Of a DNA stretch of 44,706 nt, positions 1 through 7,795 are shown one piece after another (position 1 is the first letter of the stretch; every line of letters begins with the position of its first letter). Source of the stretch: Desulfuromonadales bacterium GWC2_61_20 (GTDB lineage Bacteria > Desulfobacterota > Desulfuromonadia > Desulfuromonadales > UBA2197). The notes beneath the pieces are model-generated. The model saw nothing but the letters and a program-made list of their open reading frames with translations, made no database searches and had not been told where the DNA came from. The stretch is taken from positions 1 to 44,706 of the forward strand of contig MGTO01000132.1 of the NCBI GenBank assembly GCA_001799485.1. Direction: 5' to 3'. The position numbers were made by a program, and so were the translations under genes.

Positions 1-518
1 GGATGGGAGTGGAGGATGCGCGAGGTCTCGATTTCGCCGGCATGGGCATCCCCTTCCGTTTCGATTAACCCTTTGGCCGCAGCGCTGGCCAACATGAATT
101 CCGTCAGGACAGCGATGCGCAGGTCGGCAAAGCGTTCCAGCAAAACCTCGCCGGCATCGACCAGGGTCGCGTAATGGGTCCCGCCGGCATGGCCCGTGAG
201 CAGAATGAAATTGCGCAGACCTTGCCGATAGAGGGATGACACAATATCGAGGGTCAGGGCATGCAGGGTCGATGTCGAGATGGAAATGGTCCCTGGGTGA
301 TTGGCGGTCGAACGGCAAACCCCGTAATGGATCGGGGGCGCGACGAAGAGTGGGCGCCGCGACGCGATCCTGCGGCCGACTTCAAGGGCATGCAGGGTAT
401 CGGTATCGAGGGGGAGATGGGGACCGTGCTCCTCGGTGGAACCAAAAGGGATGAGGACCGTCCGGGTCTGCGCCAGTCCGCGGGTAAAGTCCGGCATGGT
501 CAGGTCGGTTATGAGCAT
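1..518 (-). CDS. Creatininase-family amidohydrolase, 3' end outside window
   Basis: The reading frame is open from an ATG at 518 to the window edge (172 codons), so the C-terminus is missing. The translation has the family metal-binding pattern STEEHGPHLPLDTDT near residues 28-41 (Glu30, His31, His34, Asp38 or Asp40 as candidate ligands), a TGHAGGTH turn, and a later HAGEIETS motif that carries the usual catalytic Glu. The start is supported by a GGAGG ribosome site a few bases upstream. It begins 28 bp after the queE stop on the same strand, so it is probably the last gene of a queD-queE transcript. Family members hydrolyse creatinine or formylated or peptidic amides; the substrate here cannot be told. 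The family is clear, the function open. Confidence 0.85.
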   Translation of the reverse strand, partial: MLITDLTMPDFTRGLAQTRTVLIPFGSTEEHGPHLPLDTDTLHALEVGRRIASRRPLFVAPPIHYGVCRSTANHPGTISISTSTLHALTLDIVSSLYRQGLRNFILLTGHAGGTHYATLVDAGEVLLERFADLRIAVLTEFMLASAAAKGLIETEGDAHAGEIETSRILHSH

Positions 519-546
519 GGGGGCCTCCGCCAGACGCTGCGCTCAA

Positions 547-1311
547 TCACAGCAGCTGCAGAAAACGGTGGGTTTGCGGAATGACACGGACCAGGGGATG
601 GATACGGGCGGCACACCCCTGCAGCTCCAACAGGCGTCGGGGATTGAGCAGGGTGGCGGAAGGAAGGGTCACTGGTTGCAGGATCAGGGGGACTGCGGGA
701 GCGACATCGCGCAACAGACGGGCGACTGTTTCAATCTCGTGCAGATCGGTCGCATCACCGACCACCACTTTGACCTGACAGTTGACGCGTGCGGCCAGCT
801 TCAGAAACTTCTCGTGGTCACCCCATGGTGTCGGCACCCCGGTTAGCGACGCCAGCTTGATATCCATGGAAACCCAGCTCAGCTCGTCGACAACAAGCGC
901 CAGGGACTCGGGCAAGGTGCCGTTGGTTTCAAGAAAGAGAGGAAAGAGTTGCTTCAGGGCAGGAGCCCATTGCTGCAAAACCCCAACCTGAAGAAGGGGT
1001 TCTCCGCCAGTCAGGCTGAGGGAGTGGTGCGCCCCGGGGAAATCGCCTCGCCACCGTTCGAGCAGGGGCAACAGCAGATCGAGACCAACGGGATTGGACC
1101 ATTCCTCGAATGTACCGCTCCCGGGAAGTGTCTCGACACGACAACTTTCCGAAGGCTGAAATGGGGTATCACAATAGGCGCAGTCGAGATTGCATCCGGC
1201 CAGGCGCAGGAAAATCTGTCGGCAGCCGACCAGCAGCCCCTCCCCTTGCAGGGAGGAGAAGATCTCGATGAGATTGGCGGATTCAGTCGCGGGTATAACT
1301 GGCACAGGCAT
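547..1311 (-). CDS. queE: 7-carboxy-7-deazaguanine synthase, radical SAM
   Basis: QueE converts 6-carboxy-5,6,7,8-tetrahydropterin to 7-carboxy-7-deazaguanine in preQ0/queuosine synthesis, using S-adenosylmethionine and a 4Fe-4S cluster. The protein (254 aa from this start) opens with the family signature IEIFSSLQGEG, followed by the radical-SAM cluster motif CNLDCAYC (Cys40, Cys44, Cys47), and later the SAM-binding stretch SLTGGEPLL. Length is within the family range. The start is uncertain: the ATG at 1329 (GAGAAGG just upstream) is an alternative, and either choice overlaps the 3' end of queD, which implies translational coupling. Pairing with queD makes the pathway assignment firm; queC and queF are not in the window. 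Confidence 0.93.
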   Translation of the reverse strand: MPVPVIPATESANLIEIFSSLQGEGLLVGCRQIFLRLAGCNLDCAYCDTPFQPSESCRVETLPGSGTFEEWSNPVGLDLLLPLLERWRGDFPGAHHSLSLTGGEPLLQVGVLQQWAPALKQLFPLFLETNGTLPESLALVVDELSWVSMDIKLASLTGVPTPWGDHEKFLKLAARVNCQVKVVVGDATDLHEIETVARLLRDVAPAVPLILQPVTLPSATLLNPRRLLELQGCAARIHPLVRVIPQTHRFLQLL

Positions 1312-1654
1312 AGTCGGATTCCCAGACATTGACCTTCTCGACGGCAATGTTGGCGTTATTGAGCTGGTCGCTCAAGCGATCGAAAAGGAAACGGGCAATG
1401 TTTTCCGAAGACGGGCTGATGACATCGAAGGGAGGGACCTGATTGAGATGCTTGTGGTCGAGCGTCTCAAGGAGTGTGCGCAAGGTCGACTTGAGAATCT
1501 TGAAATCGATACCGAGCCCGGCCTTGTCCAACTCCTGCGCACCAACGGTAACCTCGACCTTCCAGTTGTGCCCGTGCAGGTTCTCGCAGTCCCCCTGATA
1601 ATTGATGAGGTTGTGGGCCGCGGCAAAAAAGGTATGAACCGTGAGGTGGAACAT
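1283..1654 (-). CDS. queD: 6-carboxy-5,6,7,8-tetrahydropterin synthase
   Basis: QueD turns 7,8-dihydroneopterin triphosphate into 6-carboxytetrahydropterin, the substrate of the adjacent QueE. The 123-residue protein has the zinc ligands of the 6-pyruvoyltetrahydropterin synthase fold: His14 (AAAHNL), then His27 and His29 in the motif GDCENLHGHNW, with the catalytic Cys23 just before them. DHKHLN and PSSENIA further on match the conserved catalytic His and substrate-binding Glu regions. Length is typical for bacterial QueD. An AGGAGC ribosome site sits 6 bases before the ATG. It is first in the queD-queE-creatininase gene run. No preQ1 riboswitch was recognisable upstream. Confidence 0.94.
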   Translation of the reverse strand: MFHLTVHTFFAAAHNLINYQGDCENLHGHNWKVEVTVGAQELDKAGLGIDFKILKSTLRTLLETLDHKHLNQVPPFDVISPSSENIARFLFDRLSDQLNNANIAVEKVNVWESDYACASYTRD

Positions 1655-1750
1655 ATGAAGCTCCTGTCGTCAGAGGTCCCAGCGATCAAAGGTTTTTGCA
1701 AACGAACCGTTAGCGAATGAGTCTAGAACAAATTCAAAAATGGCGCATAG

Positions 1751-1780
1751 AAAAAGGGGTTAGGCTTTCACCTAACCCCT
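1751..1780 (-). terminator. Intrinsic terminator after tRNA-Gly
   Basis: A perfect 10-bp stem (AGGGGTTAGG at 1755-1764 with CCTAACCCCT at 1771-1780) around a 6-nt loop is followed on the minus strand by a run of five U. It lies just 3' of tRNA-Gly and about 100 bp before queD, so it separates the tRNA transcript from the que genes. Confidence 0.85.
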
Positions 1781-1790
1781 CGATTTTTTC

Positions 1791-1865
<75 letters not shown>

Positions 1866-1879
1866 TCAACGTGGGGCAG

Positions 1880-1909
1880 ATTATAGGGACACGCCTCTTG
1901 GCTTGTCAA
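1880..1909 (-). promoter_or_regulatory. Consensus sigma-70 promoter of tRNA-Gly
   Basis: On the minus strand TTGACA (1904-1909) and TATAAT (1880-1885) both match the consensus exactly, with 18 bp between them. The -10 box ends about 14 bp before the mature 5' end of the tRNA, as expected for a stable-RNA promoter with a short leader. Confidence 0.85.
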
Positions 1910-1939
1910 TATCTTTCTGGCCCCAAAAGCCTTTCTCGA

Positions 1940-1980
1940 CAAGCCAATGGGACGGTCGCAAGACCCGCCCCATTGGCTTG
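1940..1980. terminator. 12-bp-arm hairpin between aminotransferase and tRNA-Gly
   Basis: CAAGCCAATGGG (1940-1951) is exactly complementary to CCCATTGGCTTG (1969-1980). The run of five T follows on the plus strand, yet the nearest upstream gene end (aminotransferase stop at 2003) is on the minus strand, where no U run follows. It probably marks the 3' end of the aminotransferase mRNA, but the orientation of the T run is odd. Confidence 0.5.
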
Positions 1981-2002
1981 TTTTTCAGATGTAACGAGCG
2001 GA

Positions 2003-3307
2003 TCAGGAAAGGTCTTTGGCCGCCTGGAAGATGATGTCGAAAAGCTCCTGAATATTCTCCTTGGCGATACAGGAGAAGGCGATACGCAGGTCGGTCTTGC
2101 CGATGGAGATGGTACCGACCCCGTACTTGTCGAGGAGGTGCAGCCGCAACTTCTCGGCGTCAAGCGACTTGAGTTTGAGACACATGAAATATCCGGAATT
2201 GAAGGGGTAATAACCCCACACACTGTCGTATTTCCCGGAGTTGAGGACGCGTTTGACTTCCAGGGAACGCCCCTTCATGACCTGGAACTTTTCCTCTTTC
2301 TGGATCGGGAACTCGGGGGAACGCAGCGCCTCGATGACGAAGGTCTGGGAAGGGTGCGGGCAATTGGAGATCTTGGCGCGGATAATCCCCATGGTCTTCT
2401 TTTCAAGGGCGGTCAGGACGTCTGGCGTAGCCTTCGTGTCGCCGTTGGCAAAGGTGATGAAGCCGGTGCGGAAACCCCAGACAAACTCCTCCTTGGTGGC
2501 ACCGTCGAGTTTGATCGCGAGAATGCGCGGGTGGAGGTTGGCCAACTTGCCAAAGAGGGACTCCTTGAGGGAATCCTCGTAGAAGAGGCCGAAGTAGGCA
2601 TCATCGGTCACCGCGACGATATTGCAGCCGCTCTTGGCCACGTCGAGAATGGCGGCAACAAGGGCGTCCCCTTCCGCCACCGTCGGCGTATAGCCACTCG
2701 GGTTATTGGGGAAGTTGAGAATGACCACGGCCTTCCCTTTTTCAGCCGCGGTCTGCTTCAGCGTGGTACGAAATGCTTCGATGTCGTAACCGCCGGTTGC
2801 CGTAAAGGTGTTGTGTTTTTTGACCACACCGCCATTGCAAGTGCCAAAGGTCAGGTTGTAGTTCCCCCAGAGCATGTCCGGCAGCACGACATGATCGTCG
2901 ACGCCGACAAAGAGATCGCCGACAATCGAGAGGCCATGGGTCAAGGCACTGGTCACGACGGGATTGCTGTAGTGTTTGCCCTGCATGCTCGGGTTTTCCC
3001 GCAACATCTTTTCACGCCAGAGGCTGCGCAGTTCGGGACGACCGGCGGGCGGGGCATAGGGAAAGATATCCTTGGGATCGAAGCCACTCAGCTTGTCCTG
3101 GATGCACTTGAGATACATCGGTCCGCCATTTTCGGTGGCGATACCGATAGTCGCGTTGTATTTATGAGCCTTATCCTTGGCCTCGGCACTCTGGGTGAGA
3201 ATCCCTTTGGGGAAGAAGATGTTCTTGCCGAGATCCGACAGCATTTCGACAACATGGGGATTGTGCTGGGCAATGAGGTCGTTGAGCTCTTTAGCCAGGG
3301 GATTCAT
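2003..3307 (-). CDS. PLP-dependent class I/II aminotransferase
   Basis: This 434-residue fold-type I aminotransferase has the recognisable landmarks in order: the cofactor-region NFPNNPSGYTP at 198-208 (Asn binding the PLP O3'), VTDDAYFGL around 233-241 (Asp and Tyr contacting the pyridine ring), the putative Schiff-base lysine Lys272 in LDGATKEEF, and Arg280 in WGFRTGF. It belongs to the aspartate/aromatic aminotransferase superfamily, but the N-terminus (MNPLAKELND) and overall pattern suggest a less characterised branch, so the amino donor is not assigned. The start at 3307 is preferred over an upstream in-frame codon because GTGGAGGAACTGC places GGAGG 7 bases before it. It appears monocistronic, with its own promoter and a palindrome in its leader. 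Confidence 0.88.
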   Translation of the reverse strand: MNPLAKELNDLIAQHNPHVVEMLSDLGKNIFFPKGILTQSAEAKDKAHKYNATIGIATENGGPMYLKCIQDKLSGFDPKDIFPYAPPAGRPELRSLWREKMLRENPSMQGKHYSNPVVTSALTHGLSIVGDLFVGVDDHVVLPDMLWGNYNLTFGTCNGGVVKKHNTFTATGGYDIEAFRTTLKQTAAEKGKAVVILNFPNNPSGYTPTVAEGDALVAAILDVAKSGCNIVAVTDDAYFGLFYEDSLKESLFGKLANLHPRILAIKLDGATKEEFVWGFRTGFITFANGDTKATPDVLTALEKKTMGIIRAKISNCPHPSQTFVIEALRSPEFPIQKEEKFQVMKGRSLEVKRVLNSGKYDSVWGYYPFNSGYFMCLKLKSLDAEKLRLHLLDKYGVGTISIGKTDLRIAFSCIAKENIQELFDIIFQAAKDLS

Positions 3308-3335
3308 GCAGTTCCTCCACAACGGGGTGAATAAA

Positions 3336-3352
3336 GTTCAGTGGCACTGAAC
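3336..3352. promoter_or_regulatory. 17-bp palindrome in aminotransferase leader, possible operator
   Basis: GTTCAGTG-G-CACTGAAC is a perfect palindrome with a single central base. It lies about 15-30 bp downstream of the start site predicted from the promoter at 3374-3403, where a bound repressor would block elongation. Which regulator binds is not known. Confidence 0.4.
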
Positions 3353-3373
3353 ACGCTTTCGACAAACGACGGT

Positions 3374-3403
3374 ATTTAATCAGGATTGGTGAAGAAATGT
3401 CAA
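3374..3403 (-). promoter_or_regulatory. Candidate sigma-70 promoter of the aminotransferase
   Basis: On the minus strand TTGACA (3398-3403) is followed after 18 bp by TTAAAT (3374-3379), which matches the -10 consensus at 4 of 6 positions. It lies about 65 bp before the start codon in an otherwise AT-rich gap. Confidence 0.55.
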
Positions 3404-3439
3404 CGGGAATATGGGCGGATTCTCAGGCTGGCGGATCGG

Positions 3440-4327
3440 CTAATGAGTCGTTGTCGGCAGGTGGCGAAGATGAAAGGTTGACTCTCCCTGTCCCACAGCA
3501 CCAAGGGCATCGACGGCCTTCCAAACGACATGGACGCGCATCCCTTCGCGCAATACGGGAGACGAAGCGGGCTGCAGACGTACCCCCAGATCGAAAGGCT
3601 GACGCTTGATTTCGCCGATGATGACATGCCCGACATCATCGCGCAGATGAAAGTCACTGACGGTTACAGGACGATCAAACCATACGGCGATTTCCTCGAC
3701 CTTGCCGCCACTCCCCGACCAACTCCCGACGACACCAACGGGGCGGGGGGGGCCGGGACTGACGACTTGAAGTGACCCTGGTCGAAAAGTCATGCCGCCA
3801 AATGTAGTCAGAGGAACCCCTTCGGCGGAGACCATGACCCGTTTGACCCCGGGAAACTGTTCGAGAAGATGGCCGAGGGACATGATCATGGCACGTCTGA
3901 CCAGAAAGTTTTTCTGCCGGGCGGCCTGGCGCGACAGATCGACCATGACCAGATCACCCTGCTGCCGCAGGGAGAGAACGACGGTCCCATGCGGGAACGG
4001 GTTGGTCAGGCCGAGGGGCTCGATAACCCCGGGGTCGATGGAAACCAGACGTTGCACCAGCCGGAGCATCGGCTCCGGAGACGAGGCGATAAACAGGGGG
4101 AAAGGGCCAACTTTCGAGAAATCATTGGCCAGGGGAAGGAATCCGGCCATGGCCCGGTAGCTACCCGATGGAGTAACCGGCGCGGGACCGAAATAAACCA
4201 GATAGGCGGAACTGGCATGGGCGCGGGACATCGAACCGAATTCATCGAGATCCTTACGGATATCGCATCCCGCCAGGAGGAGCGCAAGGGCTAAAAGGAA
4301 ATACATTCGGTAAAAATCTCTCAACAC
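3440..4327 (-). CDS. GerMN-domain lipoprotein with CopC/Gmad2-like C-terminal domain
   Basis: A 295-residue exported lipoprotein. The GTG at 4327 is chosen because AGGAGG sits 6 bases before it; this gives a charged n-region (MLRDFYR) followed by a hydrophobic segment ending in the lipobox LLAGC. The ATG 7 codons later has no ribosome site of its own. The middle region carries LGHLLEQFPGVKRVMVSAEG, close to the GerMN signature (hydrophobic-QFPGVKxVxxxVDG). The C-terminal 100 residues look like an Ig-like domain of the Gmad2 or CopC type, with a final VVWKAVDALGAVGQGESTFHL-like strand pattern. GerMN domains occur in envelope lipoproteins outside spore formers; the ligand is unknown. Confidence 0.7.
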   Translation of the reverse strand: MLRDFYRMYFLLALALLLAGCDIRKDLDEFGSMSRAHASSAYLVYFGPAPVTPSGSYRAMAGFLPLANDFSKVGPFPLFIASSPEPMLRLVQRLVSIDPGVIEPLGLTNPFPHGTVVLSLRQQGDLVMVDLSRQAARQKNFLVRRAMIMSLGHLLEQFPGVKRVMVSAEGVPLTTFGGMTFRPGSLQVVSPGPPRPVGVVGSWSGSGGKVEEIAVWFDRPVTVSDFHLRDDVGHVIIGEIKRQPFDLGVRLQPASSPVLREGMRVHVVWKAVDALGAVGQGESTFHLRHLPTTTH

Positions 4328-4416
4328 CCGGATCCTCCTTGCGCGGTCAGGATTTCCGCGCGGGTGCATTCTAGCAGAAATCCAAGGCAAGAAACATGGC
4401 GCACGTACAAAACATG

Positions 4417-4446
4417 ACGGGGATCTGGCATAGGCCAGATCCCCGT
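4417..4446 (-). terminator. Hairpin after the ABC substrate-binding gene
   Basis: ACGGGGATCTGGC and its exact complement GCCAGATCCCCGT form a 13-bp stem with a 4-nt loop, 28 bp past the stop of the gene at 4474. On the minus strand it is followed by CATGTTTTG, a weak U tract. Confidence 0.7.
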
Positions 4447-4473
4447 TCTCTATTCGATCTCAGTACAAAACAG

Positions 4474-5460
4474 TTATTTGATAACCCGGGTGGCGCTGCT
4501 CAATGCTTCGAAAGGAATCTTGATTCCCATTTTACCAGCCGCCAGCAGATTAATGACCAGGGCGATGCGTTTGGGCGAGCGGACCGGCAGGGTGAAGACC
4601 TTCTGACCGTTAAGGACCTGAATCGCATGCACCCCCAAAAGCTGTCCTTGTTCGACCGGATCGGTTTCGAGTGTCACCAGACCACCGAGATCGCCAAGTC
4701 CGGGAATCTGGGATATGACCGGGATACCCTTCTGTTCTGCCGTTGCAATAATGGCTTTGAGATTCTGGGAGATGACGACACTTTCTGAGATATAGAGGCA
4801 ATCGACGGACGAGCCCAAGGCTTCGATGGACTTTTGAATATCTGCTGCGGACTTGACATCGCCCTTGGCAACCGAATAGCCGAATTTGCCGCCGAGTTCT
4901 TCAATTTTACGGCACTGCAAGGCTGAGCCTTGCTCTGAAGTCGAGTACAGTACGCCGATTTTTTTCGTCGGACGGATCTGCCCCATGGTCTTGACCAGGG
5001 TATCGAGGGGAGTATTGCCACTGACGCCACTGATATCCGAGCCGGTGACGGCGAGGTCCTTGACGATGCCGAGAGAAACCGGGTCATAGACGTCGGCAAA
5101 AAGGATGGGCACACCACGCACTTCTTTTTGCGCTATCAGGGTCACGGGAGCACCGTAGGTGATGATAAGGTCGGCGCCGACGCCAACGGCCTTGCGGATA
5201 CTGTTGGCCCAGGACATGGCATCGGGATTGGGCATCTGCACGAAGACCTTGACCTTGTCCTCACCCATGCCGCCGGTGCGCAGGATCTTGACAAAAGCCT
5301 CGTGGGCTTCCTTGTAACGCGGCAGGTTGCCGGTGATGACCACGGCCACGAACTGCTCCTTGCAGATCGCCGGGGTCTGGGCAAAGACTCCGACGACAAG
5401 CACCACTAGGAGAATTATTGCAAAACGCCTGAACGTCATAGGTGCAAAACGCTTTCTCAT
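4474..5460 (-). CDS. ABC transporter substrate-binding protein (TrpX/ABC_sub_bind family)
   Basis: A 328-residue exported binding protein with an N-terminal hydrophobic segment (AIILLVVLVVGVFAQTPAIC) and the two-lobed pattern of the ABC_sub_bind family (PF04392): TYGAPVTLIAQKEV, ADVYDPVSLGIV, GVLYSTSEQGSA and ISQIPGLGDLGGLVTLETDP. Such proteins deliver small organic ligands to ABC permeases, but no cognate permease or ATPase is adjacent, so it is either an orphan receptor or works with a distant transporter. The start at 5460 has no clear ribosome site; the ATG at 5439 would shorten the n-region by 7 residues. It lies 38 bp after the MtrB-like gene and may share its transcript. Confidence 0.8.
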   Translation of the reverse strand: MRKRFAPMTFRRFAIILLVVLVVGVFAQTPAICKEQFVAVVITGNLPRYKEAHEAFVKILRTGGMGEDKVKVFVQMPNPDAMSWANSIRKAVGVGADLIITYGAPVTLIAQKEVRGVPILFADVYDPVSLGIVKDLAVTGSDISGVSGNTPLDTLVKTMGQIRPTKKIGVLYSTSEQGSALQCRKIEELGGKFGYSVAKGDVKSAADIQKSIEALGSSVDCLYISESVVISQNLKAIIATAEQKGIPVISQIPGLGDLGGLVTLETDPVEQGQLLGVHAIQVLNGQKVFTLPVRSPKRIALVINLLAAGKMGIKIPFEALSSATRVIK

Positions 5461-5498
5461 GAGTTGAGAAGATTAGCGCAAAACCGAATGAACAACAA

Positions 5499-7745
5499 CT
5501 ACCAACTTCTCGCCAGGGAAACCATGCAGCTCTGGGTGGTGCCGTCGTAGACATCGCTGTTACGGGCATCATAGTCGTCGATGGTGTAGGTCAAACCGAC
5601 AGTCCAACTCTCAGCTGGGTTCCAGTCAAGTCCGGCAGTCAAACCCTGCTGAACGACATCAAGACGGCTAATCTCCGAGAGTCCTATCGAGTCGGCGGGA
5701 TAAATCTCGCCAGTTACAGGGTTTGACGCATTTATTGTACTGGTGTCAGTGGCTGGTTCGTTAAAATTCGGGCTGAACTTCGATAACGAACGCACATAGT
5801 AACCCTCGAAGCGGGTTGAAAAACTTTTGAGCCACTGAATTGTTACGAAAGCAGAAAGATTTTGCGAATTCAAAAGATATTCAACATCGTCGTGAATATT
5901 ATTAAATTCGTTATTTGCGTTGACAACATCGGTTGCACCGAAGAGCAGACCTTGCTCCACAAATGCACGCAGATAGCCATAGTTGACGCCGGTGGTGACC
6001 TTGCTCCAAGGGTTCACCCAGAGGCCGAGGTCAAAGTTTTGTTGTTCACGCTCGCGATCGGAGTATTCGTAGTCGGGCGTTGGTGAGTAGCCCGTAGCCA
6101 ACGACTGCCAGACCGACTCGGCATGGTTCTCGTTTTTCTCGAGCAGCGCCCGGGCGGTGGCAGTCAGTCCCCAGCGCGACTTATTGCTGTAGTTGACACC
6201 GAGGAAAGCCTCGTGCTTGTCGTCGAAAGAAGTGCCATAGGCAGGATCGTCGGAGGTCATGTAGCGGTACCAGGTATTGATGCGCAGGGCGGAAGTCTTC
6301 AGCGGCCGCAACGTTAGCGACAGCCGGTATTGGTCGATGTTCTCCTCTTCAGGGAGTTCCCAGACCGGGTCAATGGAGCCGAGTCGATCGACCGGGGCCG
6401 TTGACCCGGAATGGCGAATGGCCCCATCGGTATTGCCGCGCACAATCGTTTCGCGCTGATAATCACCCTTGACGGTTAACTGCTGCACTGGCCGCCAGGC
6501 CGCGGAGGCAGCATATTCGTAGCGGTTGAGATCCATGTTCTCGCGCACCGGAAACTCAATTGGTGGACCTAGGGCCGGGAAAATCGGAGCGGTAGTCGTC
6601 GCAGCACGATAATAGGCAGCCGTTATAGTATCGGAGTTCTTGGAATCAAGATCGAGCATGCGGTAGCGCAGGTTGAAGGTCAGGGCGGAGAGAGGGGTGT
6701 AGGAGAGGTTCCCGGCCGCCTTCTGGTAAACCGATTCGGCACTGACTCCATCGACCCCAAGCGGCTGCCCGGCCAGATCGGAGTTATTTTCACGTTTGCC
6801 GTAAGTATAGGCTCCGTCAGCTATGATCCCGCCGGACAACGCCGTGCGCAGCGTCACCGTACTTTGCAACAGTTGCGACTCAGGGTCTTCGCTATGCTGA
6901 AAATCCGTTGCAGTCGTGGGGCCGTAGGAATGTCCTAAGAATGTGTCGACGGGAATCGGATCCTTGACCCGAAAGGTGCGCAGAAGTTGCTCGACAGCGA
7001 CATCAAAGAACCCGATATGTGCATCGACCGCGCCGCTGAACTCTTCCGTCAGGCGATCAATGGAGCGCGTCTTGCTCTGCACATGGCAAACATTACATGA
7101 CGTAGCACCTCCATTTGAATCATGTCCTTCCTCGACGAAACGCAGCTGTTTCTTCCCTTCTTTCTGCAGACGCCAGTACTTGAGACGCAGATGTGCTGGA
7201 TAGTTGCCGAGCTTGGCAACCACCTCGGCCTTGTCGATCTCGATCCGCAGACCATAAGTGTCATCGGCATTCTGGTCCGAGAAGATCACGCGCGGAGTAT
7301 TTACGAGGGTGGTCGAAGGCGGGAGAAAGTACCGATAAGAGGCGTCTTGGCGCGCCCCGGGAAGGAGCGGATCGTAAGGAATATGGTCGAGGTTGTGCCA
7401 AAGCCGTTCGGACGCCAGATTGATCTTGAAGCGTCCGTTGAGGTCGACGTGGGCCTCGGCCATGTAATCGCGGTCGTTGATGTAATTGGCATCGAGGTAA
7501 AGATGCTTCTTGCCGATGTGCCCCTTGACATCCAGATTGAAACCCATGTCAGGCTCGAGGAAGCGGTATTCGGCCGCTGCTCCTGTATTCCCTTCGTTCT
7601 TGACCCCCAGGTAGTTAAGGTCAAGGCGATGTTCAATGTCCGTTGCGGCCGCCGGGTCGACGGCCTCTTCAGCGCAAAGCGGAGCCGCTGCAGCAAGGAG
7701 CGAGAAGAAGATCAACTGGACTATTTTAAATTTATGACGAATCAC
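5499..7745 (-). CDS. MtrB/PioB-family outer-membrane beta-barrel porin
   Basis: In the MtrB/PioB family a large beta-barrel sheathes a periplasmic decaheme cytochrome and lets electrons cross the outer membrane. This 748-residue protein has a signal peptide (KIVQLIFFSLLAAAAPLCA), long stretches of alternating polar/aromatic residues typical of barrel strands, and a C-terminal Trp (SLARSW), the usual outer-membrane insertion signal. A single CXXCH motif (CNVCH, residues 217-221) lies in a predicted loop. The GTG at 7745 is the start because GGGAGG lies 5 bases upstream; a longer frame starting at 7874 would overlap the cytochrome gene and add a non-signal sequence. Its partner cytochrome is directly upstream, with a 50-bp gap. 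Confidence 0.87.
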   Translation of the reverse strand: MIRHKFKIVQLIFFSLLAAAAPLCAEEAVDPAAATDIEHRLDLNYLGVKNEGNTGAAAEYRFLEPDMGFNLDVKGHIGKKHLYLDANYINDRDYMAEAHVDLNGRFKINLASERLWHNLDHIPYDPLLPGARQDASYRYFLPPSTTLVNTPRVIFSDQNADDTYGLRIEIDKAEVVAKLGNYPAHLRLKYWRLQKEGKKQLRFVEEGHDSNGGATSCNVCHVQSKTRSIDRLTEEFSGAVDAHIGFFDVAVEQLLRTFRVKDPIPVDTFLGHSYGPTTATDFQHSEDPESQLLQSTVTLRTALSGGIIADGAYTYGKRENNSDLAGQPLGVDGVSAESVYQKAAGNLSYTPLSALTFNLRYRMLDLDSKNSDTITAAYYRAATTTAPIFPALGPPIEFPVRENMDLNRYEYAASAAWRPVQQLTVKGDYQRETIVRGNTDGAIRHSGSTAPVDRLGSIDPVWELPEEENIDQYRLSLTLRPLKTSALRINTWYRYMTSDDPAYGTSFDDKHEAFLGVNYSNKSRWGLTATARALLEKNENHAESVWQSLATGYSPTPDYEYSDREREQQNFDLGLWVNPWSKVTTGVNYGYLRAFVEQGLLFGATDVVNANNEFNNIHDDVEYLLNSQNLSAFVTIQWLKSFSTRFEGYYVRSLSKFSPNFNEPATDTSTINASNPVTGEIYPADSIGLSEISRLDVVQQGLTAGLDWNPAESWTVGLTYTIDDYDARNSDVYDGTTQSCMVSLARSW

Positions 7746-7795
7746 GTGTTCCTCCCGACAACAAACGAATCTGTCGATTGACGACTCTCTTCCCT

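Noticed and set aside
1655-1750. Possible preQ1 riboswitch upstream of queD
   Set aside because: I looked for the short H-type pseudoknot with its A-rich tail and did not find it.
1871-3334. 487-codon plus-strand frame across the aminotransferase
   Set aside because: Antisense shadow; the start lies in the tRNA promoter region and no domain is visible.
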